From a virus, in the IMG/VR virus record IMGVR_UViG_3300035698_007183, positions 1 through 33,695 of that record: DNA of 33,695 bases. One strand, written 5' to 3'. The first letter of the stretch is position 1. Each line of letters opens with the position of its first letter. The translations under genes and the position numbers were made by a program. This document shows, piece by piece, positions 1 through 8,343 of this stretch. The notes under the pieces were generated by a model that saw nothing but the letters and a program-made list of their open reading frames with translations, made no database searches and was not told the DNA's origin.

Positions 1-273
1 ATATTTATTTTGCTTCAATGGGCAATAATGCTCATTTAAAATGGCGCAAGAAACGGGAAAGGCTGAGACGCTAACCCGAATGGAAGGCTATCTATAAAAA
101 GATATCCACATGCAACGCATAGGCGATGGAACTATTTATTATAAATAGACGATAATTCGCCCACGAGTGCGCCGTCCCTACTCTTTAATAAGAGGGGATA
201 AGAGATATGCTGAACTTAGTTGAAAAAAAACACTAAGAACATAGGGATAAAAAACCTTATGGTTAACACAATG
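1..273 (+). ncRNA. Group I intron, 3' part, interrupting the large terminase gene
   Basis: This is the 3' portion of a self-splicing intron; the 5' part lies outside the window. Visible core: an R-like segment around 113-123 contains GCATA, which pairs with TATGC in the S-like segment around 205-212, forming P7. Hairpins flank it: TGGGCA/TGCTCA near 18-33, a GGCTATCT/AGATATCC hairpin near 86-107, CTATTTA/TAAATAG near 131-147, CTCTT/AAGAG near 181-194 (P8-like), and CTTAGT/ACTAAG near 215-237 (P9-like). Downstream the terminase frame is open, but it is closed by TAG at 217-219 inside the intron. I place the 3' splice site after the G at 273 because the terminase-like sequence begins there and group I introns end in G. 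The exact site is inferred, since the internal guide sequence is not in the window. Confidence 0.82.
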
Positions 274-1569
274 AACCGCAGTAATATAAACGTGTTGGAA
301 GAAAGACGCTTAATTCCGAACAGTATTATAGAGGCTATCCTGCGTCCGTTTTTGGTTAGCAGACAGCCACCTTATATGAAAAACCCGAAATATTCTCAAA
401 TAGAAGAACTTCGAGAAGAGCCACAAGAAATTATTATTACCAGCGCACACTATAAATCAGCCGAATGGTATCCCGAAGCGAAGAAATTCTTAAGACAAAT
501 AGCAAACAATGACCCCGATACAAAGTGTATTTTCTTAGATTATTTAATTTCACTGCGCCACGGAATTAAAACACGCAAACAAATGATACGGGAAAAAGCT
601 AATCTTGATTTCATCACATTTTTGATGGAATATGGAAATATTGCTTACGGCTCATCAAGTAAATCTTTTTATAAACTTGGTTTGTTTTCCAGAAATGTCA
701 AACGTAGCTGGAGACCTATTACAGATGAAAATTTTATAACAACAGGGAAAAATCCTTATAATATACCAAAATTGCCAGAAGAAATAAGAATTGTTTCTGT
801 TGATGTAGCCATGAGAGCAGGTTCAACCAATGATAATACCATAATTGCTTGTGCTAGACTATTTCCTAGCAGAAAAGGTTGGTTAACAGAATATTCCTAC
901 ATGGAATCCCACAATGGGAAAAATACAATTTTACAAGCATTGAGAATAAAACAAATATTTACAGAATTTCAGGCAGATACACTAGTGCTCGACCTCCAAA
1001 ATGCAGGAATTTCCGTATTCGACGCTTTATCTTCTATTACTAAAGATGAACCTCGTGAAGAAGAATATCCCGCTTATACTGTTACAATATCCCCACATAT
1101 AGACGACAAGGTTTATGAGGATTTGACAAACAGAACTTTGGGACAAGATGCTCTTCCTTGTGTATTCCCTGTATCAGCTACGGCTCCCCTAAACTCGTTA
1201 ATAGCAGTTAAATTTAGAGAGAGATTAAAGAAAAAACTGATAAGTTTTTTAGTTGATGATACTACAGAAGAACAATTTTTGATAAAAGCACGAAACAAAG
1301 ATATATTAGACCAAGAAAATATTGAAAAAAGAGCATATCTATTGCAAGCTCATATACAAACAAGCCTATTTATAAATGAATCTATTTCTTTAGAACAAAT
1401 TATACAAAACGGTTTAATTAAACTAATAGAACCGTCTACCGGAAGAAAAGATAGATATACTGCTTGCAGTTATCTTAATTACTATATCTCTTTGTTAGAT
1501 GTAGAACTTTTAAAAGACAAGGAAATATTTGGAGATGAAGAATTTCTAAGAATGTTCCAGATTACATAA
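274..1569 (+). CDS. terL: Terminase large subunit, 3' exon (partial)
   Basis: This is the C-terminal part of the ATP-driven DNA packaging motor and headful nuclease; the N-terminal Walker A part is upstream of the window and of the intron. The exon opens with a Walker B-like strand ending in LEE, then the coupling-motif segment ITSAHYKS around 434-460. The RNase H-fold nuclease follows with three acidic positions: Asp at 802 (VSVDVA), Asp at 991 (VLDLQN) and Asp at 1450 (KDRYTA). The open frame extends back to a TTG at 220, but that codon lies inside the intron P9 hairpin, so it is probably not a real start. The portal gene follows after 12 nt. The family call is confident; the first exon residues depend on the inferred splice site. 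Confidence 0.88.
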   Translation, partial: NRSNINVLEERRLIPNSIIEAILRPFLVSRQPPYMKNPKYSQIEELREEPQEIIITSAHYKSAEWYPEAKKFLRQIANNDPDTKCIFLDYLISLRHGIKTRKQMIREKANLDFITFLMEYGNIAYGSSSKSFYKLGLFSRNVKRSWRPITDENFITTGKNPYNIPKLPEEIRIVSVDVAMRAGSTNDNTIIACARLFPSRKGWLTEYSYMESHNGKNTILQALRIKQIFTEFQADTLVLDLQNAGISVFDALSSITKDEPREEEYPAYTVTISPHIDDKVYEDLTNRTLGQDALPCVFPVSATAPLNSLIAVKFRERLKKKLISFLVDDTTEEQFLIKARNKDILDQENIEKRAYLLQAHIQTSLFINESISLEQIIQNGLIKLIEPSTGRKDRYTACSYLNYYISLLDVELLKDKEIFGDEEFLRMFQIT

Positions 1570-1581
1570 GGAGAATCACAT

Positions 1582-3252
1582 ATGGCAGTAAAAAACATGA
1601 AAGAAGAGAAGCAACCAGAAGAAGAGATAAATTTAACTGAAGCTGAAGTATGGGATGTAATTAAATTTTCTCGTAGTATGTCTGGTATGTCAGGGCAATA
1701 TTTAACCCCCGAAATGATAAACGCACGTCTTAAGGATATTTCTCTAAACCCGATGGAGGCAACTCAAGCCGACCTCGATAAGGCGATGAAGAATCCTAAA
1801 AATAGCGAAATAACTCTTCAGAAGTTTTCAGATTCGTTCGAAATACAGTCAATGATTTATAAAAGGCTAATTGCATATCTAGCTAACATGATTTCTTTCG
1901 ATATTACATATACATCTAACGCAAAAGCAGAAGAACTCAAAACTCCTAGATATAAAACTGACCTAAAAATACTGGAAGATTTTTTAGATAATTTTGACTA
2001 CAAAAAAGAACTTCGTGTTGTTGTACGAGAACTTTTAAGACACGATGCTTATTTTGGTTGTTTTGTAAAAACAAAAACCGGATACGTTTTGCAGGAACTT
2101 CCTTCCGAATATTGTAAGATAACAGGAAGATGGCAGGGAGGATTTCTTTTTAGTTTTAATATGTATTGGTTTATACAAACTGGTATAGATATTAACATGT
2201 ATCCATCATTCTTTAAAAGAAAATATAATCAGATATACAAAAAAACTGGTAAAAATAAAACGTATATGCCAGCCATTAATCCAAACTTGAGAGGGAAATC
2301 TAGCTGGGTAAATTGGGTAGATATTCCTACAACACTAGGCGTATGTTTTAAGCTATCTCCTGAGTTGGGAACAAGATTACCTTATTTCCTACCTTTGTTT
2401 AATGACTTGATATTACAAAGCTTAATGCGTAATCTTCAAAAAAATGTAAATATGGCTGCTGCTAGTAAAATGATTATGGGTGAAGTGCCCATGTTAAACA
2501 AAGAAGCTAAAGCCACAGTCAAAGACAGTATTGCCATCAGTCCTGATTTGCTCGGCAAATTTATGGCTTTAGTAAAAAATTCTGTTTCAGAAGCAATCAA
2601 GGTTGCTTCCGCACCATTGGAAAATATAAAAAGCTTTAGCTTTGATGCAGAAAACGAACTGTACGATAGCTATTTGAAAACAGCGTTAGCGTCCAGTGGT
2701 ATTAATACAAATTTAATATTTACTAGCAATCTAAAAGCAAATATTATGGAAACACAATTAAGTCTAAATGTTGATGAGCAAATGATGACTTCTTTGTACC
2801 CGCAATTTAATTCCTTTATGGAAAATTTTGCTAACAGAGAAACAAATAAATTTAAATTTAGCATAGCATTTGAGGGAACTAGTTTCTTTACAGACAGAGA
2901 AAAAAGATTAGATACTGCTATGTTGCTTCTTGATGCTGGTATTGCGATGCCACAAAAAATAGCTGCGGCTATTGGCATGAAACCATCGCAGCTTAGAAAA
3001 CACATGGAACAAGCAAAAGAAAACGGATTTATAAAAAAGCTTACACCACCTTCTGTCGAGTTTGACAAGCAGTTAGCTAAATTAAATCCAAATAAAGATA
3101 TTTCTAGTTCTACTCCTGTTAAGAAGAAGGAGAGAACTTCTATACTAAAGAAAAAGAGAGGTAGACCCCTAAAGGATGATTCGGAAATAAGTGACGAAGG
3201 TCAAGCTACCCGAGATGGAGGGTCTAATATTGGAAGAGGCGGCAAATCGTAA
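1582..3252 (+). CDS. Portal protein
   Basis: A 556-aa protein directly after the terminase, preceded by an AGGAG ribosome binding site. Portals form the dodecameric ring at one capsid vertex through which the terminase pumps DNA and to which the neck attaches. Support is position (terminase-portal-protease-capsid order), length within the usual 400-600 aa range, and a portal-like composition: an alpha-helical N-terminal third with an aromatic-rich region around residues 150-250, a long helical stem-like segment (residues ~270-330), and a Lys/Arg-rich disordered C-terminus containing KKKRGRPL around residue 520. No short motif is diagnostic for portals, so the call rests mainly on synteny and overall resemblance. 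Confidence 0.85.
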   Translation: MAVKNMKEEKQPEEEINLTEAEVWDVIKFSRSMSGMSGQYLTPEMINARLKDISLNPMEATQADLDKAMKNPKNSEITLQKFSDSFEIQSMIYKRLIAYLANMISFDITYTSNAKAEELKTPRYKTDLKILEDFLDNFDYKKELRVVVRELLRHDAYFGCFVKTKTGYVLQELPSEYCKITGRWQGGFLFSFNMYWFIQTGIDINMYPSFFKRKYNQIYKKTGKNKTYMPAINPNLRGKSSWVNWVDIPTTLGVCFKLSPELGTRLPYFLPLFNDLILQSLMRNLQKNVNMAAASKMIMGEVPMLNKEAKATVKDSIAISPDLLGKFMALVKNSVSEAIKVASAPLENIKSFSFDAENELYDSYLKTALASSGINTNLIFTSNLKANIMETQLSLNVDEQMMTSLYPQFNSFMENFANRETNKFKFSIAFEGTSFFTDREKRLDTAMLLLDAGIAMPQKIAAAIGMKPSQLRKHMEQAKENGFIKKLTPPSVEFDKQLAKLNPNKDISSSTPVKKKERTSILKKKRGRPLKDDSEISDEGQATRDGGSNIGRGGKS

Positions 3253-3260
3253 GGAGGAAT

Positions 3261-3743
3261 ATGATACTCTCACCTACTTTGAATGACATATTCAACGAAC
3301 AAGTCATGCACGAATACCGCAACCAGTCAATATACAGACAAATACAAGACGCATTCAAAGAGATGGGTCATAATAATATCGCAAAATATTTCCACGACCA
3401 AGCTTTACATGAAGAATCTCATGGGGATATGATATGTGAATATCTGGACAACAGAACAGGCGGAGAAGTTATTGTTATTAAAGTTGAACCCTTTGTTCTC
3501 GTCAGTAAAGATTTGTATTATATTGCAGACTTATATATTTCTACAGAAGAGGGAACAACACTTTCAATAGAAAGTATATACGAGTTTGCACTAAAAGAAA
3601 AGTCTTTTGTGGATTTTCCTTTTATTTTGAAACTTCTTAAAGAACAAATAGGGGAAGAATCTGAAGCAAATGATTTTGCTATAGGATTAAAAATTACAAA
3701 AAATTTAGACCTGTTTAATAAAAATTTTAATGAGGAAGAATAA
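3261..3743 (+). CDS. Ferritin-like di-iron protein
   Basis: A 160-aa protein that aligns by eye with bacterial non-haem ferritins (FtnA type). Helix A contains NEQVMHEYRNQSIY, with Glu18 in the position of the FtnA ferroxidase glutamate. Helix B contains AKYFHDQALHEESHGDM, with Glu51 and His54 forming the ExxH metal motif, followed by EYLDNRTGG, matching the family's YxxxRGG turn. Helix C carries Glu108 (IYEFALKE) and helix D carries LLKEQIGEE (Glu128, Gln129, Glu132). All expected ligand positions therefore appear present. The B-C loop looks about 20 residues longer than in FtnA, and the C-D connection about 12 residues shorter. It sits 8 nt after the portal gene behind GGAGG, inside the head operon. 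Iron oxidation or storage is known for the family; its role in this phage, host iron handling or a structural use of the fold, is unknown. Confidence 0.78.
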   Translation: MILSPTLNDIFNEQVMHEYRNQSIYRQIQDAFKEMGHNNIAKYFHDQALHEESHGDMICEYLDNRTGGEVIVIKVEPFVLVSKDLYYIADLYISTEEGTTLSIESIYEFALKEKSFVDFPFILKLLKEQIGEESEANDFAIGLKITKNLDLFNKNFNEEE

Positions 3744-3747
3744 TATT

Positions 3748-3945
3748 ATGTTAGTTAATCCTTGGATATTAAAAAACACATACAAATGTAAAAAGCCGAT
3801 TATGAAATATCTTGTATTTAAGTGTGGTTTGTCTTTTGCTGGTTATGAAAAAAATACATATTATTTTGTTAAAAATAGGGACTTAATACAACATTTAAAG
3901 AAAATGCCTATTGGTTTAAAACTACTAGATGCTTTTAAAAGATAA
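3748..3945 (+). CDS. Small hypothetical protein
   Basis: A 65-aa basic protein with no recognised family. An in-frame ATG at 3730 overlaps the ferritin-like gene by 14 nt, but the ATG at 3748 sits about 9 nt after GAGGAAG and just after the preceding stop, so I prefer 3748. It is rich in Lys, Tyr and Phe, with two Cys (KCKK and FKCG) and a C-terminal basic helix. Close packing behind the ferritin-like gene suggests co-translation. No function can be assigned. Confidence 0.6.
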   Translation: MLVNPWILKNTYKCKKPIMKYLVFKCGLSFAGYEKNTYYFVKNRDLIQHLKKMPIGLKLLDAFKR

Positions 3946-3987
3946 TATATTTATAAAATCATCTTTCGGGAAGGAGGTTAATACTAT

Positions 3988-6045
3988 ATGGAAAAATTAA
4001 TATTCTCAATTGAAGATGGTCAAGTTGTTAAGGAAAATCCTGATTCAAACTTTGCAGTTTTATCTTTGGATTTTTTTGCATCCGGTGTAAATCGTAATGA
4101 CATGTATATTTCAGAGGAAACATTAATTCGAACTGCTGATACTATTAAAAACTGTCCCCTAGTCTGGAAATTTGATGAAAGATTGCATGATGCATACACG
4201 CACGATGCTGATGAAGTGCCGTGTGGCTTTATACCAGAAACCTCCAAAATAAAAGCTAAGAAACTAAAAGATGGCAGAACAATGTTATCAGTAGTGGCTT
4301 ATGTTTGGAAGAGGTATACCGGAGAACTTTTAAAAATCTTCAAGCGAGACGGCGGAAGAAAAGACGTGAGCGTAGAAATGTATGTTCTTGATGCAAAAGA
4401 AAAAGACGATGGAAATTTGGAACTCTTAGATTTCAAATATATAGGTGTTACAATACTAGGAAAGTTGATAAATCCAGCAATACCCTTGGCTGGAGCAACT
4501 GTTCTTTCTTTTGCAGATATGAAAAGTGACTACGAGAAAGACTGGGAAGAAGAATTTGCTACTAAAAAATGTGATAACTATGTTAATATGCAAATACCTC
4601 AATGTGTTAAAGAAAGCGCTCAAAAAGGTTTAAGTCTTTCGAGAAAATACAACAAGGGAGATACATCTGTGAACTTATCTGTTGCACGTTATTTGTTAAG
4701 AAATGACTACATATCAGAAGAAAAAATTACCCACATAACAAAATTCTTTTCTAATAACAGTGATAATTCAGATAGAGAGGATAAGCTTTCGCAGTTTTAC
4801 ATTGGTTGGCTGCTTTTCGGTGGTGATGCTGGTGAACAGTGGTCACAAACCGTTGCAGGAGAATTAAAGAAAGAAAAGGAACAAAAAATGTCTCTAAAAG
4901 ATACTCAAGTAACATTTCCTTATAAATCCAAGGAGGACATGAACCCCGCTTTAAAGGGAATAAAGCCTCCCATCAGCTTATCACAAGCCAATGCGATATC
5001 AAGACAGGCTGATGCTATTGGCACTGATAAAAATAAAAATGGTTGGGCTATTGCAATTAGCGCTTTCAAGAAAAGTCACACTGTTGAAGACGGAAAGTGG
5101 ATAAAAAAGGAAGGTAAGTCTATTGGCGGAGAAATTAACTCAAAATCAAAAGAAAATCAGAAACAGGGTATAGATGGGGAAAAACAAGAGACATACCTTG
5201 GAGAAGAAACTTTAGGAAAGGAGGAAGAAAGCATGGACAATAAGCAGAACAAGAAAGCGGTTGCACCTGAAGGAAAGAAAGATGAAATTGTAGTTGCAGA
5301 AGAAATACAGGAGGAAATCAAAGAGGAAGAAGTTGTAGAAGCTTTAGAAGAAAAAATTCCTGCTGAGAACGAAGTTGAAGAAGAGGCAGAAGAAAAAAAG
5401 CCAAAGGAAGACGAAAAAGAAAAGGAAGATGAACCAAAAGAAGATGAAGCTTCAGAAAAAGAGAAAGAAGAACCAGAAGAAAAAGTGGAAGCTTCTGATG
5501 AAACCAAAATGGCTTTAGCTGTTGGTAAAGTATTAAAAATATGCGCATTGAGTGCTCCTGCTTATCGTGAAATGGAAACCGGATACGGTAATAATATTCT
5601 AGAACTTTTTGAAAGTTTTGCTGTAGATGTTTCGGAAGGAGCTTTTGATTTTGCTACAAATATGAGCAAATTCCTTAAAGAGTTCATATTTGCTTCTAAT
5701 GAAAAGATTTTAGAATTACAAAAATCATGTGAAGAAGCTCAAGCAGAAGTTGTTAAACTCGAAGAATTTAAAACAGAAAGCGAAAAGGAAAAGCTAAGTC
5801 ACGAAATCAATACTGTTTTAAGTGAGGCGTATGAAGCCGGTATGTCAAAAGACGATATTAAAATTTTCAGACAAGAAGCAGATAGTTTCACTTTAGAAAC
5901 AATAGATGCTTTTAAAAATATGGTAAAAGCAAAAGCATTTGTATTTGTTAGTGGCAGCAAAAAAGCAGAAAGAGAAGACAATACTGTAAAGATAGGTCTT
6001 CCGTTTAACGAAGAAAAACCCAAAGCAGAATCTTTTTGGGACTAA
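3988..6045 (+). CDS. Prohead protease fused to scaffold (685 aa)
   Basis: The start follows an excellent AAGGAGG. Residues 1-180 resemble phage prohead maturation proteases: candidate catalytic His72 (or His67) in THDADEVPCG and Ser128 in DVSVEM, then the IGVTILGKLINPAIP segment typical of such domains. Residues ~200-300 form a helical module ending in a GWLLFGGDAG-like motif; residues ~301-380 resemble the ChaB-like GWAIAISAFKKSH module often fused to phage proteases. A highly charged Glu/Lys stretch follows (~415-510), then a helical C-terminal region (~510-685) that looks like a scaffold. The protease would cleave scaffold and capsid N-termini inside the procapsid. Two internal in-frame ATGs have plausible ribosome binding sites (4888 and, much better, 5233). 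The catalytic residues are inferred by eye. Confidence 0.78.
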   Translation: MEKLIFSIEDGQVVKENPDSNFAVLSLDFFASGVNRNDMYISEETLIRTADTIKNCPLVWKFDERLHDAYTHDADEVPCGFIPETSKIKAKKLKDGRTMLSVVAYVWKRYTGELLKIFKRDGGRKDVSVEMYVLDAKEKDDGNLELLDFKYIGVTILGKLINPAIPLAGATVLSFADMKSDYEKDWEEEFATKKCDNYVNMQIPQCVKESAQKGLSLSRKYNKGDTSVNLSVARYLLRNDYISEEKITHITKFFSNNSDNSDREDKLSQFYIGWLLFGGDAGEQWSQTVAGELKKEKEQKMSLKDTQVTFPYKSKEDMNPALKGIKPPISLSQANAISRQADAIGTDKNKNGWAIAISAFKKSHTVEDGKWIKKEGKSIGGEINSKSKENQKQGIDGEKQETYLGEETLGKEEESMDNKQNKKAVAPEGKKDEIVVAEEIQEEIKEEEVVEALEEKIPAENEVEEEAEEKKPKEDEKEKEDEPKEDEASEKEKEEPEEKVEASDETKMALAVGKVLKICALSAPAYREMETGYGNNILELFESFAVDVSEGAFDFATNMSKFLKEFIFASNEKILELQKSCEEAQAEVVKLEEFKTESEKEKLSHEINTVLSEAYEAGMSKDDIKIFRQEADSFTLETIDAFKNMVKAKAFVFVSGSKKAEREDNTVKIGLPFNEEKPKAESFWD
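5233..6045 (+). CDS. Scaffold protein from internal in-frame start
   Basis: Inside the protease ORF, an AAAGGAGG sequence ends 8 nt before an in-frame ATG at 5233 (codon 416), as good a start signal as any in the window. Initiation here would give a 270-aa protein of the Glu/Lys-rich linker plus helical C-terminus: small, acidic and coiled, as expected for a capsid scaffold. Nested protease/scaffold genes sharing a C-terminus are known in lambda (C/Nu3) and many other phages. The ribosome binding site is directly visible; separate expression is inferred. A weaker candidate start is at 4888, behind AAAAGGAA. Confidence 0.6.
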   Translation: MDNKQNKKAVAPEGKKDEIVVAEEIQEEIKEEEVVEALEEKIPAENEVEEEAEEKKPKEDEKEKEDEPKEDEASEKEKEEPEEKVEASDETKMALAVGKVLKICALSAPAYREMETGYGNNILELFESFAVDVSEGAFDFATNMSKFLKEFIFASNEKILELQKSCEEAQAEVVKLEEFKTESEKEKLSHEINTVLSEAYEAGMSKDDIKIFRQEADSFTLETIDAFKNMVKAKAFVFVSGSKKAEREDNTVKIGLPFNEEKPKAESFWD

Positions 6046-6061
6046 AAAAGGAGAATAAAAA

Positions 6062-6601
6062 ATGGCATATGGAGTTTTAGTACAAGAAAAAGTTGCAGCT
6101 ATGAATGTCGATTCTCTTAATAGACCTTGCGTATCAGCGAGCCCTATTGAAAACGGAATGGTAATGAACCTGCTTTCAAAAGATACCACATCTGGAAGTG
6201 AAGTATGGACTGCTACTTATCCAATTACAGGAAGTTTAGTAAATTTGTGGATGGCTTATGAACCAGAAGTTGTCATAACAACTAGTGGAAACAGCTCGTA
6301 CCGGGGAATCGACCCAGACCCACGTAACTTTAGAACTGCGGCAGAAGATGTTTTCACCGCATTTAAATTACAGATTAGCGATTTATTAATGATAACTCCT
6401 GATGGTTTAAGTGGTTCAAGGTCAACGGGTGATTATGTAGTAGCGGCTAATGAAGATTATCAGTTAACTTGGGCGGGTACACCCGCAGCGGGGTTGACAC
6501 TGCACTATTTATACACAGGATATATCTCAATCGGAACAGGCGCAATTGACTCACAGCGCATTGTTGGCTACAAATTTGAAGTTACAAATATAGACGAATA
6601 A
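6062..6601 (+). CDS. Putative capsid decoration protein, copy 1
   Basis: A 179-aa protein, the first of two tandem paralogues placed between scaffold and major capsid gene, the position of gpD in lambda-like order. It is beta-rich, with Gly/Ser/Thr-rich segments, a DPDPRNF motif around residue 86, and a C-terminal GYISIGTGAIDSQRIVGY segment. It shares its first 14 residues and most of its C-terminal 30 residues with copy 2, often with identical codons. I recognise no family motif; decoration or head-fibre function is inferred from position and small beta-rich character. Confidence 0.55.
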   Translation: MAYGVLVQEKVAAMNVDSLNRPCVSASPIENGMVMNLLSKDTTSGSEVWTATYPITGSLVNLWMAYEPEVVITTSGNSSYRGIDPDPRNFRTAAEDVFTAFKLQISDLLMITPDGLSGSRSTGDYVVAANEDYQLTWAGTPAAGLTLHYLYTGYISIGTGAIDSQRIVGYKFEVTNIDE

Positions 6602-6647
6602 TTCTAGGAAAAAAGACTAAAAAATTAAAGGAAAGGAGATAGATAAA

Positions 6648-7196
6648 ATGGCATATGGAGTTTTAGTACAAGAAAAAGTTGCAGCTATGAACATTGACTC
6701 TCTCAATAGACCTTGCGTTAGCGCAACAGCTATAGAGAATGGAATGGTTATGAATCTGCTTACAAAAGACACCACATCGGGCAGTGAAGTTTGGACTGCA
6801 ACAAATCCCGTAACTGGGAGCTTAATAAATTTGTGGATGGCTTATGAGCCAGAGGTTGTCGTAACAACTAGTGGCAACAGCTCATACAAGGGAATTGACC
6901 CTGACCCACGTAACTTCCGCTCAGAAATCGGAGATTTGTTCACAGCCTTCAAGCTTCAGCTTGGAGATTTAGTTATGATAACACCCGACGGACTAAGTGG
7001 TTCTCGCTCAACCGGAGACTATGTGGTAGCAACAAATGCTGATTTCCAGTTAAACTGGTCAGCGGCTCCCATAGCAGGAACAACATTGAAGTATACCTAC
7101 ACAGGATATATCTCAATCGGAACAGGCGCAATTGATTCGCAGCGCATTGTTGGTTACAAATTTGAAGTTACAAACATAGACGAACAATCATCTTAA
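6648..7196 (+). CDS. Putative capsid decoration protein, copy 2
   Basis: A 182-aa tandem paralogue of the 6062-6601 gene, starting behind GGAAAGGAGA. The N- and C-termini are almost identical to copy 1, while residues ~90-100 and ~128-150 diverge, consistent with a duplication followed by drift or with selection for two surface variants. It lies immediately upstream of the major capsid gene. The same functional reasoning as for copy 1 applies: a capsid-surface or stabilising protein is likely but unproven. Confidence 0.55.
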   Translation: MAYGVLVQEKVAAMNIDSLNRPCVSATAIENGMVMNLLTKDTTSGSEVWTATNPVTGSLINLWMAYEPEVVVTTSGNSSYKGIDPDPRNFRSEIGDLFTAFKLQLGDLVMITPDGLSGSRSTGDYVVATNADFQLNWSAAPIAGTTLKYTYTGYISIGTGAIDSQRIVGYKFEVTNIDEQSS

Positions 7197-7215
7197 GAAA
7201 GGAGGAATAAATAAT

Positions 7216-8343
7216 ATGAAAATCTCTAATAAAATTTTAAGTTTTGCTGGCGGAGAAGCCAATGTTGCTCCTTATAGAGCGTTCATTGATTACTGGAATC
7301 ACTTCCGCTCAATGACAGACAAAGGTAACTCTCAGAAATACGATTTCCAGCGCAGCCGTAGTGACGGAACAACAATCACATTTGACGAGAAAGAAGTTCA
7401 AATGAACAAGTCTCTTCGTCAAGAGATACTCAGACACGCTAATGTTGATAATTTTGATGCATTTCCGTTAGAACAGTGGATTACCAATCCTATGATTTCT
7501 TGGGCAACATTTGCCGTTGTAAATCAGCTTGTTGATATGGTACTTCCCGATACGATTATTGACAGCATTGGTTTGTACACAGAAGTACGCCAGATAGATT
7601 GGGGCGACAGTGCTGCTTTCGAAATCAAACCTCGTGACATCTTCGTTGTTTCAAAAGCAGGAAGAGGCATGAGAACTGCCGAAGTTCACAAACAATTCAA
7701 CGGACAGGTAACAGTTGTTCCTGTTATGCGTGAACTAACCGTGCAAGTTTCGCTATATAAAGTTCTTGCAGGAAAAGAATCTCTTGGTGACTTTGTTGCT
7801 AAAGTTATTCGCTCGCTTGAAACAGACATGGCAAAAGACGCTTATACAACATTTAACACTGCTATGACAGCGCTTTCTGCTACTGGCGACGACAAACTGT
7901 TATATGCTGGTTACAGCCAGTCAGACCTAATTACATTAGCGCAAAAAGTTTCTGCGTGGAATGGTGGAAACAAAGCTGTAATTGTTGGCACACCAGTTGC
8001 TCTTTTAAGTGTGTTACCAGCAGATGCTAACTACAGATATACTCTAGAAAGTGACTATGTAAAAATGGGTTACATTAACACAATGGCAACCTACGACGTT
8101 CTTTCTATTCCTCAGTTGGCTGATTTCTCGGTTCCATTCAAAATGATGCTTGATGACACAAGACTATATGTGTTATCTCCTTCAGCAGGAAAAATCGTAA
8201 AAATGGTTATCGAAGGCTCAACAATGTCCAACATTGACTCATCCTTCGCAAATGCTAACTTGAACCAAAATGCTACATTGTACAAGGCATGGGCAAGTGG
8301 TGTGGCTACCTCGTCGATTGCGGGAATATTAACCCTTCCCTAA
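7216..8343 (+). CDS. Major capsid protein (unspliced reading; exon 1 ends at 8318)
   Basis: A 375-aa protein behind AAAGGAGG, following protease/scaffold and decoration genes. This position, the length, and an HK97-fold-like make-up support major capsid protein: N-terminal charged helical arm, a GLYTEVRQIDWGDSAAFEIKP-type beta segment around residues 115-135, and a long alpha-beta region with MAKDAYTTFNTAMTAL near 210. The contiguous frame ends at 8343, but the last 25 nt (8319-8343) lie inside a group I intron. Splicing would join 8318 to 8633 and end at 8657, also giving 375 aa. The two products differ only near the end: IAGILTLP unspliced versus IAGVMTLP spliced. The gene thus tolerates the intron whether or not it splices. 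Confidence 0.88.
   Translation: MKISNKILSFAGGEANVAPYRAFIDYWNHFRSMTDKGNSQKYDFQRSRSDGTTITFDEKEVQMNKSLRQEILRHANVDNFDAFPLEQWITNPMISWATFAVVNQLVDMVLPDTIIDSIGLYTEVRQIDWGDSAAFEIKPRDIFVVSKAGRGMRTAEVHKQFNGQVTVVPVMRELTVQVSLYKVLAGKESLGDFVAKVIRSLETDMAKDAYTTFNTAMTALSATGDDKLLYAGYSQSDLITLAQKVSAWNGGNKAVIVGTPVALLSVLPADANYRYTLESDYVKMGYINTMATYDVLSIPQLADFSVPFKMMLDDTRLYVLSPSAGKIVKMVIEGSTMSNIDSSFANANLNQNATLYKAWASGVATSSIAGILTLP

Noticed and set aside
220-273. TTG start giving a 449-aa terminase
   Set aside because: The codon lies in the intron P9-like hairpin, has no ribosome binding site, and the upstream residues do not look like terminase; the protein continues from an upstream exon.
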